In this document: positions 1 to 7,292 of the stretch, piece after piece
Layout: every line of letters starts with the position of its first letter
Numbering within the stretch: position 1 is the stretch's first letter
Source of the DNA: Gloeocapsa sp. PCC 73106
GTDB lineage: Bacteria; Cyanobacteriota; Cyanobacteriia; Cyanobacteriales; Gloeocapsaceae
Length of the DNA stretch: 41,983 bases
Direction: 5' to 3'
NCBI RefSeq assembly: GCF_000332035.1
Contig: NZ_ALVY01000199.1
Span: 1-41,983, forward strand
Notes under the pieces: generated by a model
Databases searched by the model: none
Told to the model about the DNA's origin: nothing
Seen by the model: the letters and a program-made list of their open reading frames with translations, nothing else
Program-made: the position numbers and the translations under genes

Positions 1-213
1 TTGTATTGCACGGCTAAAGGTAGGCTAGTTAATGCTGACTGTAATGGTGCTGCCAACATCTTAAGAAAAGTAGCTACACAGCTAAAGTTAAATTTAGCCG
101 AGGTAGGTAGGGGAGTCTTGATTCTCCCAAAACGATATGAAATGTTTGAAGTATTAAGTAAATCATATCGCAGAAACTCTATGGGCGCCACGTCTAAAGA
201 CTGGCAAGCATAG
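1..213 (+). CDS. tnpB: TnpB (IS200/IS605 OrfB) C-terminal end, cut by window edge
   Basis: The reading frame is open from the first base and stops at 211-213. The visible residues begin with the second half of a zinc ribbon (LYC) and continue into NADCNGAANI, the last RuvC motif of TnpB nucleases; its Asp matches the D-x-N-A-A motif of the complete TnpB at 19343-20485. TnpB is an RNA-guided DNA nuclease carried by IS200/IS605-family elements. A C-terminal tail of about 45 residues follows the motif. The gene must begin outside the window, so whether it is intact cannot be told. The element end hairpin lies just downstream at 222-255, so the insertion seems complete on this side. The TTG at base 1 is not a real start. 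Confidence 0.85.
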   Translation: MYCTAKGRLVNADCNGAANILRKVATQLKLNLAEVGRGVLILPKRYEMFEVLSKSYRRNSMGATSKDWQA

Positions 214-221
214 GCTATCTA

Positions 222-255
222 GAATCCCCGGCGCTTCAGCCCGGGGAGAAATCAA
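222..255 (+). repeat. IS200/IS605-type right-end hairpin ending in TCAA
   Basis: CCCCGG (226-231) pairs with CCGGGG (241-246) across a 9-nt loop, followed by TCAA at 252-255. The same layout (GAATC, GC hairpin, GGGGAG, TCAA) recurs at 20561-20595 and 37861-37894. In the IS200/IS605 family the right end has a subterminal hairpin recognised by TnpA, and in IS608 the cleaved end is TCAA. It is also where the 3' scaffold of a TnpB guide RNA would lie. The exact cleavage base is inferred. Confidence 0.7.
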
Positions 256-299
256 TTTGGTCTATCATATACAAGTGGACTGCATTATAAATAGCTACT

Positions 300-707
300 A
301 TGTTGGGTAAATTTCAAACAAGTAATCTGCGTGTAGAAGTAGAAGCATCTGGGCAACTGATTCGCGATTACTTAATTCATCCGAGAAAGTTACGCGAGTG
401 GTTTTGGCTAGGTAATTTATCTTCTGGTTTACCAGAAATCTTTTCTCAAGGGTTAAACTTTACAACGACGGTGGGGTTAGTGAAGATAGGTCATCAAGTG
501 GATGTAGTGGAAGATTATCGTCTGCGTTTCTTGTTAAATCAGGGAATTGATGGCTATCAGGAGTGGTTATGGGGTGATGGTTGGTTGCAGTCTCGTTTAG
601 AGGGAATATCTTTACTTCCATTGAATTTAAGTCAAACGGCGACTTTATGGGGATTCAAGCAGTTTTTAGGGACTAGGAGTGACTCAGAGAAGCGATCGCC
701 GATTTAA
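300..707 (+). CDS. Conserved small protein, possibly SRPBCC/START-like
   Basis: 135 residues with no signal peptide or membrane segment. The central part (around 20-105) alternates hydrophobic and polar residues, with a Trp-rich stretch (EWFWLG, QEWLWGDGW). This resembles the small SRPBCC (polyketide-cyclase-like) fold, but no catalytic motif can be named and the family call is tentative. It starts at an ATG just after the TnpB element. Its last 35 nt overlap the 3' end of ruvA on the opposite strand, so the genes are convergent. The final residues (SDSEKRSPI) are encoded inside ruvA and may be a late addition. Function unknown. Confidence 0.6.
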   Translation: MLGKFQTSNLRVEVEASGQLIRDYLIHPRKLREWFWLGNLSSGLPEIFSQGLNFTTTVGLVKIGHQVDVVEDYRLRFLLNQGIDGYQEWLWGDGWLQSRLEGISLLPLNLSQTATLWGFKQFLGTRSDSEKRSPI

Positions 708-1296
708 GCCAATCGTCTACGCTAGAATTTTCCTTGAGTTGTTCATCTTGACTAATTTTAAAGATGGTTTGCTCGATTTCATTAGCAGTATACCCCAAGG
801 CTAATAACGTTATTTCCAAGTCTTCTAGGATATCTAGGGGAGTAGTTGAGGTAAAATCGCCAGACTGCATGGACTGTCGCCATTCTTTGAGTTTGGTTTT
901 AAGTTCAAGGGCAATTCTAGCGGCGGTTTTTGCTCCTATACCGGGGGTTTTGGTTAAATTCTGGGTATTACCGGTAATAATCGCCTGTATCAACTGTTCT
1001 AAACCAAGGCTATCGATCAGGGCGATCGCTGATTGGGCTCCTATACCTGCTACACTGATCAATTGCCGAAATAAATCACGTTCTGGAGCTGAAGTAAAAC
1101 CGTAGAGAATAGCTTGATCTTCGCGTAACTGATAGTGGGTAAAAATTTGTACCGATTGCCCTAATTTTATCTCCTTAAGTAAACGCTGGGTAATTTGAAT
1201 CTCATAACCGATATCGTTGACTTCCAGAATTAAGATAATGCGGTTAGTGCTGCGGTGGAGGGTTGTTACAGCTTGACCTTTTAGATAACTAATCAT
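673..1296 (-). CDS. ruvA: Holliday junction branch migration protein RuvA
   Basis: 207 residues, normal length for RuvA. The N-terminal OB-fold (about 1-62) begins MISYLKG. Two helix-hairpin-helix motifs follow: VAGIGAQSAIAL near residue 82 and TPGIGAKTAARIALELK near 117. The C-terminal part (about 155-205) is domain III, which contacts RuvB. RuvA tetramers bind four-way junctions and load the RuvB motor for branch migration during recombination repair. The gene starts with ATG 2 nt after the stop of the DUF58 gene, so the two are probably co-transcribed. The shared transcript looks incidental rather than functional. The 3' end overlaps the small gene at 300-707. Confidence 0.95.
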   Translation of the reverse strand: MISYLKGQAVTTLHRSTNRIILILEVNDIGYEIQITQRLLKEIKLGQSVQIFTHYQLREDQAILYGFTSAPERDLFRQLISVAGIGAQSAIALIDSLGLEQLIQAIITGNTQNLTKTPGIGAKTAARIALELKTKLKEWRQSMQSGDFTSTTPLDILEDLEITLLALGYTANEIEQTIFKISQDEQLKENSSVDDWLKSAIASLSHS

Positions 1297-1298
1297 GG

Positions 1299-2609
1299 TT
1301 AGATGCGACCAGTATCCTTGAGTTGTAAGTAACGATTGACCAATTCTGTGGTGATGCGATTGGCTGGTGCGTCTAGTACTAAGATTCCTTTTTGTTTTAA
1401 AAGACTAGCTGCTAGTTTACGCTCTTGTAATAGGTCTAAGGCTACTGCTTGAGTGTATGCTTCGTCAAGTTTGATGCTATCACTATGGGCGATCGCTTCG
1501 ATAACTGGATCTTGTAAAGCGACGCAAAAGGGTAAATAGCGAGGTGTTAATCCCATCATCGTCTGGAGTAATTCAGTGGAAGCAGTGACGTCTATCCAAT
1601 CGGTCAAAATCACTACCAAAGCGCGACGGGTTTGTTGAGTCACTAGTTGAGATACTATACCTGCATAGTCAGACTCGAGTAAAACCGGTTGCAGGGATGA
1701 TAAAGATTCTATTAGGAGAGACATCTGTTGTGTACCACGAGCAGGAGGTATCCAAGTGGCTACTTGGCGATCAAACACTCCTACCCCCACGCGATCGCCC
1801 CGATTAATTCCCGCTAAAGCTAGGGATAGAGTTGCATTTAACCCCCAGTCAAATCGCTTCATTCCCTGTACTCTAGCGGTCATCAGGCGCCCTCTATCTA
1901 ATAAGATGATTAGGGTTTGTTCTTGTTCTGGCTCTAACACTTTTACTACAGGAACATTACTTCGAGCGGTAGCTTTCCAGTCAATCATACGCGTATCATC
2001 TCCTTGACGATAATTGCGCAATTCAGCAAATTCGGTCCCCCTACCTAAGCGTCTAGCTTGTCGCATCGTTCCTGTTTTTTCTAAAGCTAAACGGATCGAC
2101 AGGGAACGCAAACCGATTAAGTCGGGGTAAACGATTCCCTTGTCTCGAGAATTAACACGCCAATCTTTCCACATTAAACCCCAAGGACTCAATTGTCTCA
2201 CTTGTAGATCTTGCCAGATATACTCACCACGAGTGTGGGGTTGGATGGTATAGAATACCTCGTATTGAGTTTGGTTGGGTTGAAGATTCAAGGTGAATTG
2301 AGGGGTACTCACAGGAAATTCACGGGGATAACCATCGCTAATCAGTAACTGTGCTCTTTGTTGAGATTGCACTGTCACACTAATCGGATTATCTCGACCA
2401 ATGGAGAGACGAGGTAATGGCGATCTGGAAATTTTAAGGCGATCGCTTTTAACCCTCAGTCCATCCCCAATTGCTACAGCTAGTAAAATTGTATTTAGTC
2501 CTAGCATCAGTATCAAAATCAATTGAGGACTTAACCACCATTGTAATCCTACTGGGATAATCATTAAACTCGCTAAAAAAAAGTAAAGACGCTTTGCTGG
2601 AATTAACAT
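1299..2609 (-). CDS. DUF58 membrane-anchored protein
   Basis: 436 residues. Two hydrophobic segments near residues 8-27 and 29-48 anchor the N-terminus. A beta-rich region follows (about 65-140), then the DUF58 signature around 189-216: GRGTEFAELRNYRQGDD, then IDWKATAR. After it comes a vWA-like fold beginning LIILLDRGR near 233. DUF58 proteins usually sit beside MoxR AAA+ ATPases and transglutaminase-like proteins and are thought to act in envelope or complex assembly. No MoxR gene is visible here, so this copy stands apart. It lies 2 nt upstream of ruvA on the same strand. Confidence 0.85.
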   Translation of the reverse strand: MLIPAKRLYFFLASLMIIPVGLQWWLSPQLILILMLGLNTILLAVAIGDGLRVKSDRLKISRSPLPRLSIGRDNPISVTVQSQQRAQLLISDGYPREFPVSTPQFTLNLQPNQTQYEVFYTIQPHTRGEYIWQDLQVRQLSPWGLMWKDWRVNSRDKGIVYPDLIGLRSLSIRLALEKTGTMRQARRLGRGTEFAELRNYRQGDDTRMIDWKATARSNVPVVKVLEPEQEQTLIILLDRGRLMTARVQGMKRFDWGLNATLSLALAGINRGDRVGVGVFDRQVATWIPPARGTQQMSLLIESLSSLQPVLLESDYAGIVSQLVTQQTRRALVVILTDWIDVTASTELLQTMMGLTPRYLPFCVALQDPVIEAIAHSDSIKLDEAYTQAVALDLLQERKLAASLLKQKGILVLDAPANRITTELVNRYLQLKDTGRI

Positions 2610-2709
2610 GATATTAGGTGGTTATCCCCTACGGTAGGATTTCTTGATTAACAAAGATCTACTAAAATACCTAAACTCAATCATTTTGCTCTCGGAGTAA
2701 TTTACAAAG

Positions 2710-3657
2710 ATGCCATTATCTTCTTTACAACTTCCCGCTTTACCCCTGTTTCGGCCTTTGTTGATGATTGGTCACGGTACTAAAGACTCACAAGGTCGTC
2801 AAGCTTTTTTGGATTTTGCCCAAGCTTATCATGAAATCGACTCATCTAGACCTGTTATTCCCTGTTTTCTGGAGTTAACTACCCCTACTATTGCTGATGG
2901 AGTAGCTGAATGCGTCGCCCAAGGTTATACTGAGATTTCCGCTTTACCCATTCTTTTATTTGCTGCTAGACACAATAAGTTCGACGTTACCAATGAATTA
3001 GATCGCTGTCGTCAAAGTCACCCCCAGATTAATTTTCATTACGGCAGACATTTTGGTATTACTTCTGAACTTTTAAAGTTATGGAAAGAACGTTTAGCTC
3101 AATTGGATCTACATAACAAGCAAATCCCTAGAGAAGAAACGGTATTATTACTGGTAGGACGTGGCTCTAGCGATCCTGACGCCAACGCCGATGTATATAA
3201 ATTGGCGCGTCTTCTCTGGGAAGGTAGTAATTACAAAACGGTAGAAACCTGCTTTATTGGTATTACTCACCCTCGCTTAGAAGTGGGTTTTGAGCGGGCA
3301 CGTCTTTATCAACCCAAGCGAATTATCGTTTTACCCTATTTTCTCTTTACGGGAGTGTTAGTAGCGAAGATTTTTGCGATCGCAGCACAACAACAGACAA
3401 ATCACCCAGAGATTCTTATTAATTGCTTACCAGAAATCGGTATTGAGCCTCCATTATTACAAATTCTGCGGAATAGGGAAATTGAAACCCAATTAGGAGA
3501 AGTACAAATGAATTGTGAGATGTGTAAATTCCGTATCAACGCGGTTAGTAATGTGCACAGTCATCATCATGATCATCACCATCACCATGATCACGCTGTG
3601 ACTGACCCATACGAGAACCTGCAAACATATCACGATAAAATCTGGCAAGCACCATAG
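2710..3657 (+). CDS. cbiX: CbiX/SirB-type sirohydrochlorin chelatase with His-rich tail
   Basis: 315 residues, two CbiX half-domains fused. The first half carries IGHGTKD (His22), E55 and AARHNKF (His88), expected chelatase metal and active-site residues. The second half begins near [15 protein letters not shown]. The family inserts Co2+ or Fe2+ into sirohydrochlorin on the way to cobalamin or siroheme. The C-terminus holds M-x-C-x-x-C at 267-272 and a His/Asp cluster at 283-295 with ten His. Both features are known in long-form CbiX (Bacillus megaterium), where MXCXXC binds an Fe-S cluster. This favours a cobaltochelatase role, but the metal used is inferred. A GGAG lies upstream of the ATG. 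Confidence 0.88.
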   Translation: MPLSSLQLPALPLFRPLLMIGHGTKDSQGRQAFLDFAQAYHEIDSSRPVIPCFLELTTPTIADGVAECVAQGYTEISALPILLFAARHNKFDVTNELDRCRQSHPQINFHYGRHFGITSELLKLWKERLAQLDLHNKQIPREETVLLLVGRGSSDPDANADVYKLARLLWEGSNYKTVETCFIGITHPRLEVGFERARLYQPKRIIVLPYFLFTGVLVAKIFAIAAQQQTNHPEILINCLPEIGIEPPLLQILRNREIETQLGEVQMNCEMCKFRINAVSNVHSHHHDHHHHHDHAVTDPYENLQTYHDKIWQAP

Positions 3658-3660
3658 ACT

Positions 3661-3796
3661 CAGTTAGGTGATAGGTGTTAGGTTTTAGATTAAACCTTTA
3701 CCTCTTACCCCGGGGGGAGAGACAAGGGAGATTTTTACCCTTTCCCCTTTACCCCTACTCACCTTTATGTATAAGTATTTACCCGGACTTGATATT
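3661..3796. repeat. Dispersed purine/pyrimidine-rich intergenic repeat, copy 1
   Basis: The segment directly after the chelatase stop contains AGGTGTTAGGTTTTAG (3673-3688) running into TAGATTAAACCTTT (3686-3699), then C-rich tracts. Reverse complements of both motifs occur at 12133-12148 and 12093-12106. The part around 3716-3755 matches the opposite strand of 32101-32140 (CAAGGGAGATTTTT against AAAAATCTACCTTG). No coding potential is seen. It belongs to a family scattered through intergenic DNA of this window. Confidence 0.6.
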
Positions 3797-4121
3797 GCCC
3801 AATTAAGATAGATTAAGACTTTCTAAAATTTTGCGGCAATTTTAACCACCTATGTCAAGATAAGCTGAAAACAGTATTAATTAAATCACTAGTTACTATG
3901 ACAGGTCATGAACTAATTTTACTTGCTACTTTACTTACACCAGGTATCTTGTTGTCTATCCTAGTTATGGTTACTTTTGCCGCAGGAGGGTGATAATAAC
4001 CTTTATATCATGTCCGCTCAATTACTTAACTTAAAGTTGTGAGTCACATTTTTATCTAAACCTTTACCCATTCCCCATTCCCCCTTCCCCTTTACCCCTG
4101 TATTTACCCGGACTTGATATT
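3776..4121. repeat. 21-nt direct repeats flanking a micropeptide gene
   Basis: An identical 21-nt sequence, TATTT followed by ACCCGGACTTGATATT, occurs at 3776-3796 and 4101-4121, each preceded by a tract of CCCCTTTACCCCT type. They bracket about 300 bp containing the short frame at 3898-3993. The second copy ends exactly at the 3' end of the coiled-coil gene (stop at 4120). The rest of the 462-bp gap holds nothing else recognisable. Confidence 0.75.
3898..3993 (+). CDS. Putative 31-residue single-pass membrane micropeptide
   Basis: ATG to TGA with 31 codons. The peptide starts MTGHELILLATLLTPG and ends VMVTFAAGG. A single hydrophobic span (about residues 6-27) has charges only near the N-terminus. 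Size and shape resemble the small single-helix subunits of cyanobacterial photosystems, the b6f complex and NDH-1. It is not one I can name: it does not match PsbM, PsbX, PetN, PetG or PsaM as I know them. No strong ribosome binding site is seen just upstream. The 21-nt direct repeats either side make it an isolated cassette. Translation and conservation are unproven. Confidence 0.45.
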   Translation: MTGHELILLATLLTPGILLSILVMVTFAAGG

Positions 4122-5193
4122 ACTTAGCTTTTTGCTGATTTTTGGCTTGTTCTATCGCTATTTCTTTCATTGCCTCAAAGGAATTGCGATTAGAGCTACC
4201 TTCGATCGCTTTAACCGCCAAATCTTGCACTTGTTTGAGGGCTAGTTCTAGTTGTTTAGAGAGGCTTTCTATACGCTTTTGCTGATTAATCACATTCTCT
4301 TCTAGAGATTGTATTCGCAGTTGGTAATTTTGTTTTTCTCCTTCTATTTCTTTTTGACGTAAATCAGCTTTAACTTTAGCTTGATAGTAGCCGATTCCTT
4401 TTCCTTCGTCTTTTCCTTGTTTTTTCTTGGCTTCTAATTCTTGCTCATAAGCTTCTACTTTGGCTTTAACTTCTGAGTACTTTTTCTCGGTCTCAGCTAT
4501 CTTTTTCTCTCGTTCTCGCCAAGTTTTCTCTTGTTGTTGACGTATTTCTTCTAATTCTTTGTAGAGATTTTTTTGATTTTGTTGATACTCCTCTTCACTC
4601 AAACTTAATTCTAAATTGAGACTATATTCATATTCTTCTTCCTCTCTAGCTTTGGTTTTTTTATAGTTATCATCTCTTTGGTTGACTTGTCGCTGATGGG
4701 TTTCTTTTTCTTTTATCCAAGCTTTTTGTAAGTCCTGTATTTCTTGCCATAAGGTTTCAGTTTGTCTGTTTAATTCAGCTTGAAAAGATTTGATACTATC
4801 TTGATAGGAAATAATTAAATTATCAAGGGTGTCTTCTGCAATAGATTCTAGTTCATAGAGTTCTTTTAATTGTTCTTGTTCTTGTGCGAGGGTGGTTTGT
4901 AATTTAGCTAAAGCAGTAGCTTCTGTGATCAATTTCTCCGACAGGTTACTCACAGTACCGCCAAAACTCAGCTTAAGTTTCTCTAGATTTACTAAAGTTT
5001 GATCTAAATCTGTGGTAGAGGTAGTTACTGGAGTTATGTTCATGGTTTGAGGGGGGTTAATGGGTTGAGTAGGAGGTGTTTTGGGTAGCTTTTGTAATTG
5101 TTTTAGTTCGCTTTCTACTGCTTGTTTTTCTTTTCTCAACTGTTCAAAAGCTTCTAAGATTTGTGCTTTGGTACTTTTGGAATTAATAGTCAT
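4120..5193 (-). CDS. Coiled-coil protein, second of a paralogous pair
   Basis: 357 residues, almost entirely Gln/Glu/Lys-rich heptads from about 85 to 340, with no signal peptide or membrane segment. The N-terminus (STKAQILEAFEQL) matches its upstream neighbour (DTKQQIMEAFGRL). The C-terminal third shares the pattern AKVKxDLxxKE, then LxIQSLE, then a QL-rich zipper ending in LAVxA. The two genes are therefore tandem duplicates. Coiled-coil proteins of this type occur in other cyanobacteria as hypothetical proteins; no enzymatic motif is present. It starts with ATG behind a good AAAGGAAA site, 11 nt after its partner's stop, so the two are one operon. It is an undescribed scaffold or filament-like protein. 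Confidence 0.75.
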   Translation of the reverse strand: MTINSKSTKAQILEAFEQLRKEKQAVESELKQLQKLPKTPPTQPINPPQTMNITPVTTSTTDLDQTLVNLEKLKLSFGGTVSNLSEKLITEATALAKLQTTLAQEQEQLKELYELESIAEDTLDNLIISYQDSIKSFQAELNRQTETLWQEIQDLQKAWIKEKETHQRQVNQRDDNYKKTKAREEEEYEYSLNLELSLSEEEYQQNQKNLYKELEEIRQQQEKTWREREKKIAETEKKYSEVKAKVEAYEQELEAKKKQGKDEGKGIGYYQAKVKADLRQKEIEGEKQNYQLRIQSLEENVINQQKRIESLSKQLELALKQVQDLAVKAIEGSSNRNSFEAMKEIAIEQAKNQQKAK

Positions 5194-5204
5194 GTCGGTT
5201 TCCT

Positions 5205-6191
5205 TTAACTAGCGTTGGTGGGAGACTGAAAAGCTCGAACTGCAAGACTTTGGGCTTGGGTATTAGCAGCTTGTAATTGGGCAACTAATTCAGCTATTTG
5301 TTCTGATTGTTTGGCTAAAGTATTCTCTAAAGATTGTATTTTTAGTTCATTACCTTGTTTGGTGGCTTCCCATTCTTTTTCAAGTAAGTCTGATTTAACT
5401 TTGGCTTCTCTGTCTGCGTCTTTAATTCCCTCGCCTTTTGCTTCGTTGTAAGCTTGTTTTAAAGTTTCTTCAAAACCTGCGGCTTGTTTTTGTTGGGCTT
5501 CAAATTCGGCTTGATGATCTGTCAGGAATTTTTCTCTCTCACTCCAAAGTTTTTCTTTGGTTTGATTAGTTTCTTGTAATTCTCTTTCTTGTAAACGGTT
5601 AACTTCGGTGTATTCATCAAGAGCGATGCTACGTTCTCTTTCTATACTATATAGGTGATCTGCTTTACTGCGTTCTCTGATTTGCTGAAGTAGTTCTCTT
5701 TCCTCGTTGATTCTAGTAATGAATTCTTGTGCTTCTTTTTCCCAGATTTTACGGGTTTGTTCTTGTTCTTTGGTCAGAGTTTCTCGCTGATTATTGATTT
5801 GATTTTCTAAGTTTTTGAGTTTTTCTTGATGTTCCTGTCTGAGAAGATATAAAGCATCAGCTACTAATCTGACTTGTCGTAACTCGGTTAAATGTTCGCT
5901 TTCAACGCCGATCGCTTTTTGTAAGTCGTCTAGTTTGGTTGATTCATTGGTGAGACGTTCAGAAAGTTCGTTAATAATGTTGCCAAATTCCAACTGCAGT
6001 AACGCCATGCTGTTGACGATACTATCTAGGGTATAGTCGGCGACGGTGGTGAGTAATTGTTGATTTTTGGCCTTCTCGGCTTCTTCTTCCTTGGTGGCTA
6101 CTTTTGACTCTGCTTTTTGATATTCGCTAAGTAGTCTCCCAAAGGCTTCCATAATCTGCTGTTTTGTGTCTTTTGGGGTGGATTGGGTCAT
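5205..6191 (-). CDS. Coiled-coil protein, first of a paralogous pair
   Basis: 328 residues from the ATG at 6191. A longer frame reaches 6254 but would run through the divergent promoter, and the start used here gives MTQSTPKDTKQQIMEAFGRL, which aligns with the paralog's N-terminus. After a short head (1-60), residues 70-310 are continuous predicted coiled coil. The tail LAVRAFQSP parallels LAVKAIEGS in the paralog. It is the first gene of a two-gene minus-strand operon and is divergent from an XRE repressor gene with 104 bp between the starts. This suggests control by that repressor. Function unknown; a self-assembling structural protein is plausible but inferred. Confidence 0.75.
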   Translation of the reverse strand: MTQSTPKDTKQQIMEAFGRLLSEYQKAESKVATKEEEAEKAKNQQLLTTVADYTLDSIVNSMALLQLEFGNIINELSERLTNESTKLDDLQKAIGVESEHLTELRQVRLVADALYLLRQEHQEKLKNLENQINNQRETLTKEQEQTRKIWEKEAQEFITRINEERELLQQIRERSKADHLYSIERERSIALDEYTEVNRLQERELQETNQTKEKLWSEREKFLTDHQAEFEAQQKQAAGFEETLKQAYNEAKGEGIKDADREAKVKSDLLEKEWEATKQGNELKIQSLENTLAKQSEQIAELVAQLQAANTQAQSLAVRAFQSPTNAS

Positions 6192-6199
6192 GGGAATTA

Positions 6200-6254
6200 G
6201 TTTGATTTTTTGTTCAACAACACTATAATAATCACAGGTTGATTTTTTCGTCAA
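6200..6254. promoter_or_regulatory. Divergent promoters with two TTGA-N8-TCAA operator-like sites
   Basis: Two near-identical 18-mers lie at 6200-6217 and 6237-6254. Each contains TTGA-N8-TCAA with a T-tract core, and their centres are 37 bp apart. Rightward promoter: TATAAT at 6224-6229 with a TTGATT-like -35 at 6202-6207, inside the first site. Leftward promoter: -35 TTGACG (complement of 6249-6254, inside the second site) and -10 TATTAT (complement of 6225-6230), 18-bp spacer. Each operator covers the -35 of one promoter, and the -10 boxes overlap. An XRE dimer binding both would repress both transcription units. Seen by eye; binding is inferred. Confidence 0.6.
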
Positions 6255-6295
6255 GAGTATTTAGAATTATTAACGTTCATCGAGGAAAGAAAAGC

Positions 6296-6637
6296 GTGAC
6301 ATACGAGAGTTTTAGCAGTTTAATTCGCAGGGCAAGAAAGAGTAAAGGATATAGCCAAAGAGAGTTAGCTGGACTTTTAGGCTTAGATTTTACCTATTTA
6401 TCGAAATTAGAGAACGATCGCGCCGAATATGCACCCAAAGAGGAGGTAATCAGGAATTTAGCGCGTCATCTAGCTTTAGATGAGGAGGAATTAATTTTTC
6501 TAGCGGGACGTATCCCTCAAGGAGAGGAAGAATTTCTCAAACAACATTACCAAGATATGCCGATTTTATTCCGCCGTATGCGGGAAAATCCAGAATTTGC
6601 TAAACGAGTATTTCAACAGGCGAGTAAAATTGAGTGA
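6296..6637 (+). CDS. XRE-family HTH transcriptional regulator
   Basis: 113 residues from a GTG at 6296, preceded by GAGGAAAGA (6282-6290). An upstream TTG at 6239 is in frame but falls inside an operator-like site and lacks a ribosome site. Residues 5-60 form a Cro/CI-type helix-turn-helix (RRARKSKGYSQRELAGLLGL, then YLSKLENDRAEY). The remainder is a short helical extension. It ends one base before the ATG of the ImmA/IrrE gene. XRE plus ImmA/IrrE pairs are known from ICEBs1 (ImmR/ImmA) and radiation-response regulators (DdrO/PprI), where the protease cleaves the repressor. It likely represses its own operon and the divergent coiled-coil operon. Confidence 0.88.
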   Translation: MTYESFSSLIRRARKSKGYSQRELAGLLGLDFTYLSKLENDRAEYAPKEEVIRNLARHLALDEEELIFLAGRIPQGEEEFLKQHYQDMPILFRRMRENPEFAKRVFQQASKIE

Positions 6638-6638
6638 A

Positions 6639-7292
6639 ATGTTATTAATTCAAGGATTCCGCTTTATCAGTAAGGGTGAGATTGAAGCGATCGCCAATCA
6701 GATTCTGATAAGAATGTCGCAAACCCCCAACTATGTCCCCAAATGGCCTTTAGATGCGAGTCGGGTTGCTGAATTTCTGGGGTTAGACTTGGTATGGGAT
6801 CGCATTTCTGAAGATGAACAAGGGGCGATCGCCGCCAGAATTCTCCCCTTAGAGAAGTTAATTGAAATTAATGAAGATATCCTCCAATTAGGTCCCGGTT
6901 TTACCGAATCAACCATCGCCCACGAGGTAGGGCATTGGGTACTACATATTAATCATGCTCAGGTCGAGCGCCAGTCACAAGTCGAAAGCCGTGAGTTAGC
7001 TTTTTTATGCAGAAACCAGGAGAATTTAAGAGGGAGAGAATGGCAAGCGCAATACTTTGCCAGTTGCTTATTAATGCCCAAAGATCAGCTAGAAACGGTT
7101 ATTAAAGGCAGAAATTTAGAGAAATGGTCAGATTTATATCAAATAGCTGCGGAATTGGGTGTGAGTATTTCTAATCTGATTCATCGACTCAAAGATTTGG
7201 GCTGGATTAACATAACCCCTGATTCTCGCCAAATTTCACGATTAAAAGCGCCATTGCCGCGAATTAGAGAAAAGATCGAAACTAGGTGCTAA
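6639..7292 (+). CDS. ImmA/IrrE-family zinc metallopeptidase
   Basis: 217 residues from the ATG at 6639, which directly follows the XRE stop (6635-6637). A TTG-started longer frame from 6597 would overlap the XRE gene and is less likely. The zinc site is H95-E-V-G-H99, with E134 (in REWQAQYFASCLLMP) as the expected third ligand. The segment after residue 165 (AAELGVSISNLIHRLKDLG) is the usual C-terminal helical tail. ImmA/IrrE peptidases cleave partner XRE repressors after a stress or mating signal. The last 51 nt overlap the convergent outer-membrane protein gene. Catalytic residues look intact. Confidence 0.9.
   Translation: MLLIQGFRFISKGEIEAIANQILIRMSQTPNYVPKWPLDASRVAEFLGLDLVWDRISEDEQGAIAARILPLEKLIEINEDILQLGPGFTESTIAHEVGHWVLHINHAQVERQSQVESRELAFLCRNQENLRGREWQAQYFASCLLMPKDQLETVIKGRNLEKWSDLYQIAAELGVSISNLIHRLKDLGWINITPDSRQISRLKAPLPRIREKIETRC

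Noticed and set aside
6239-6295. Longer XRE start at TTG 6239
   Set aside because: It would begin inside an operator-like site without a ribosome site, whereas GTG 6296 has GAGGAAAGA upstream.
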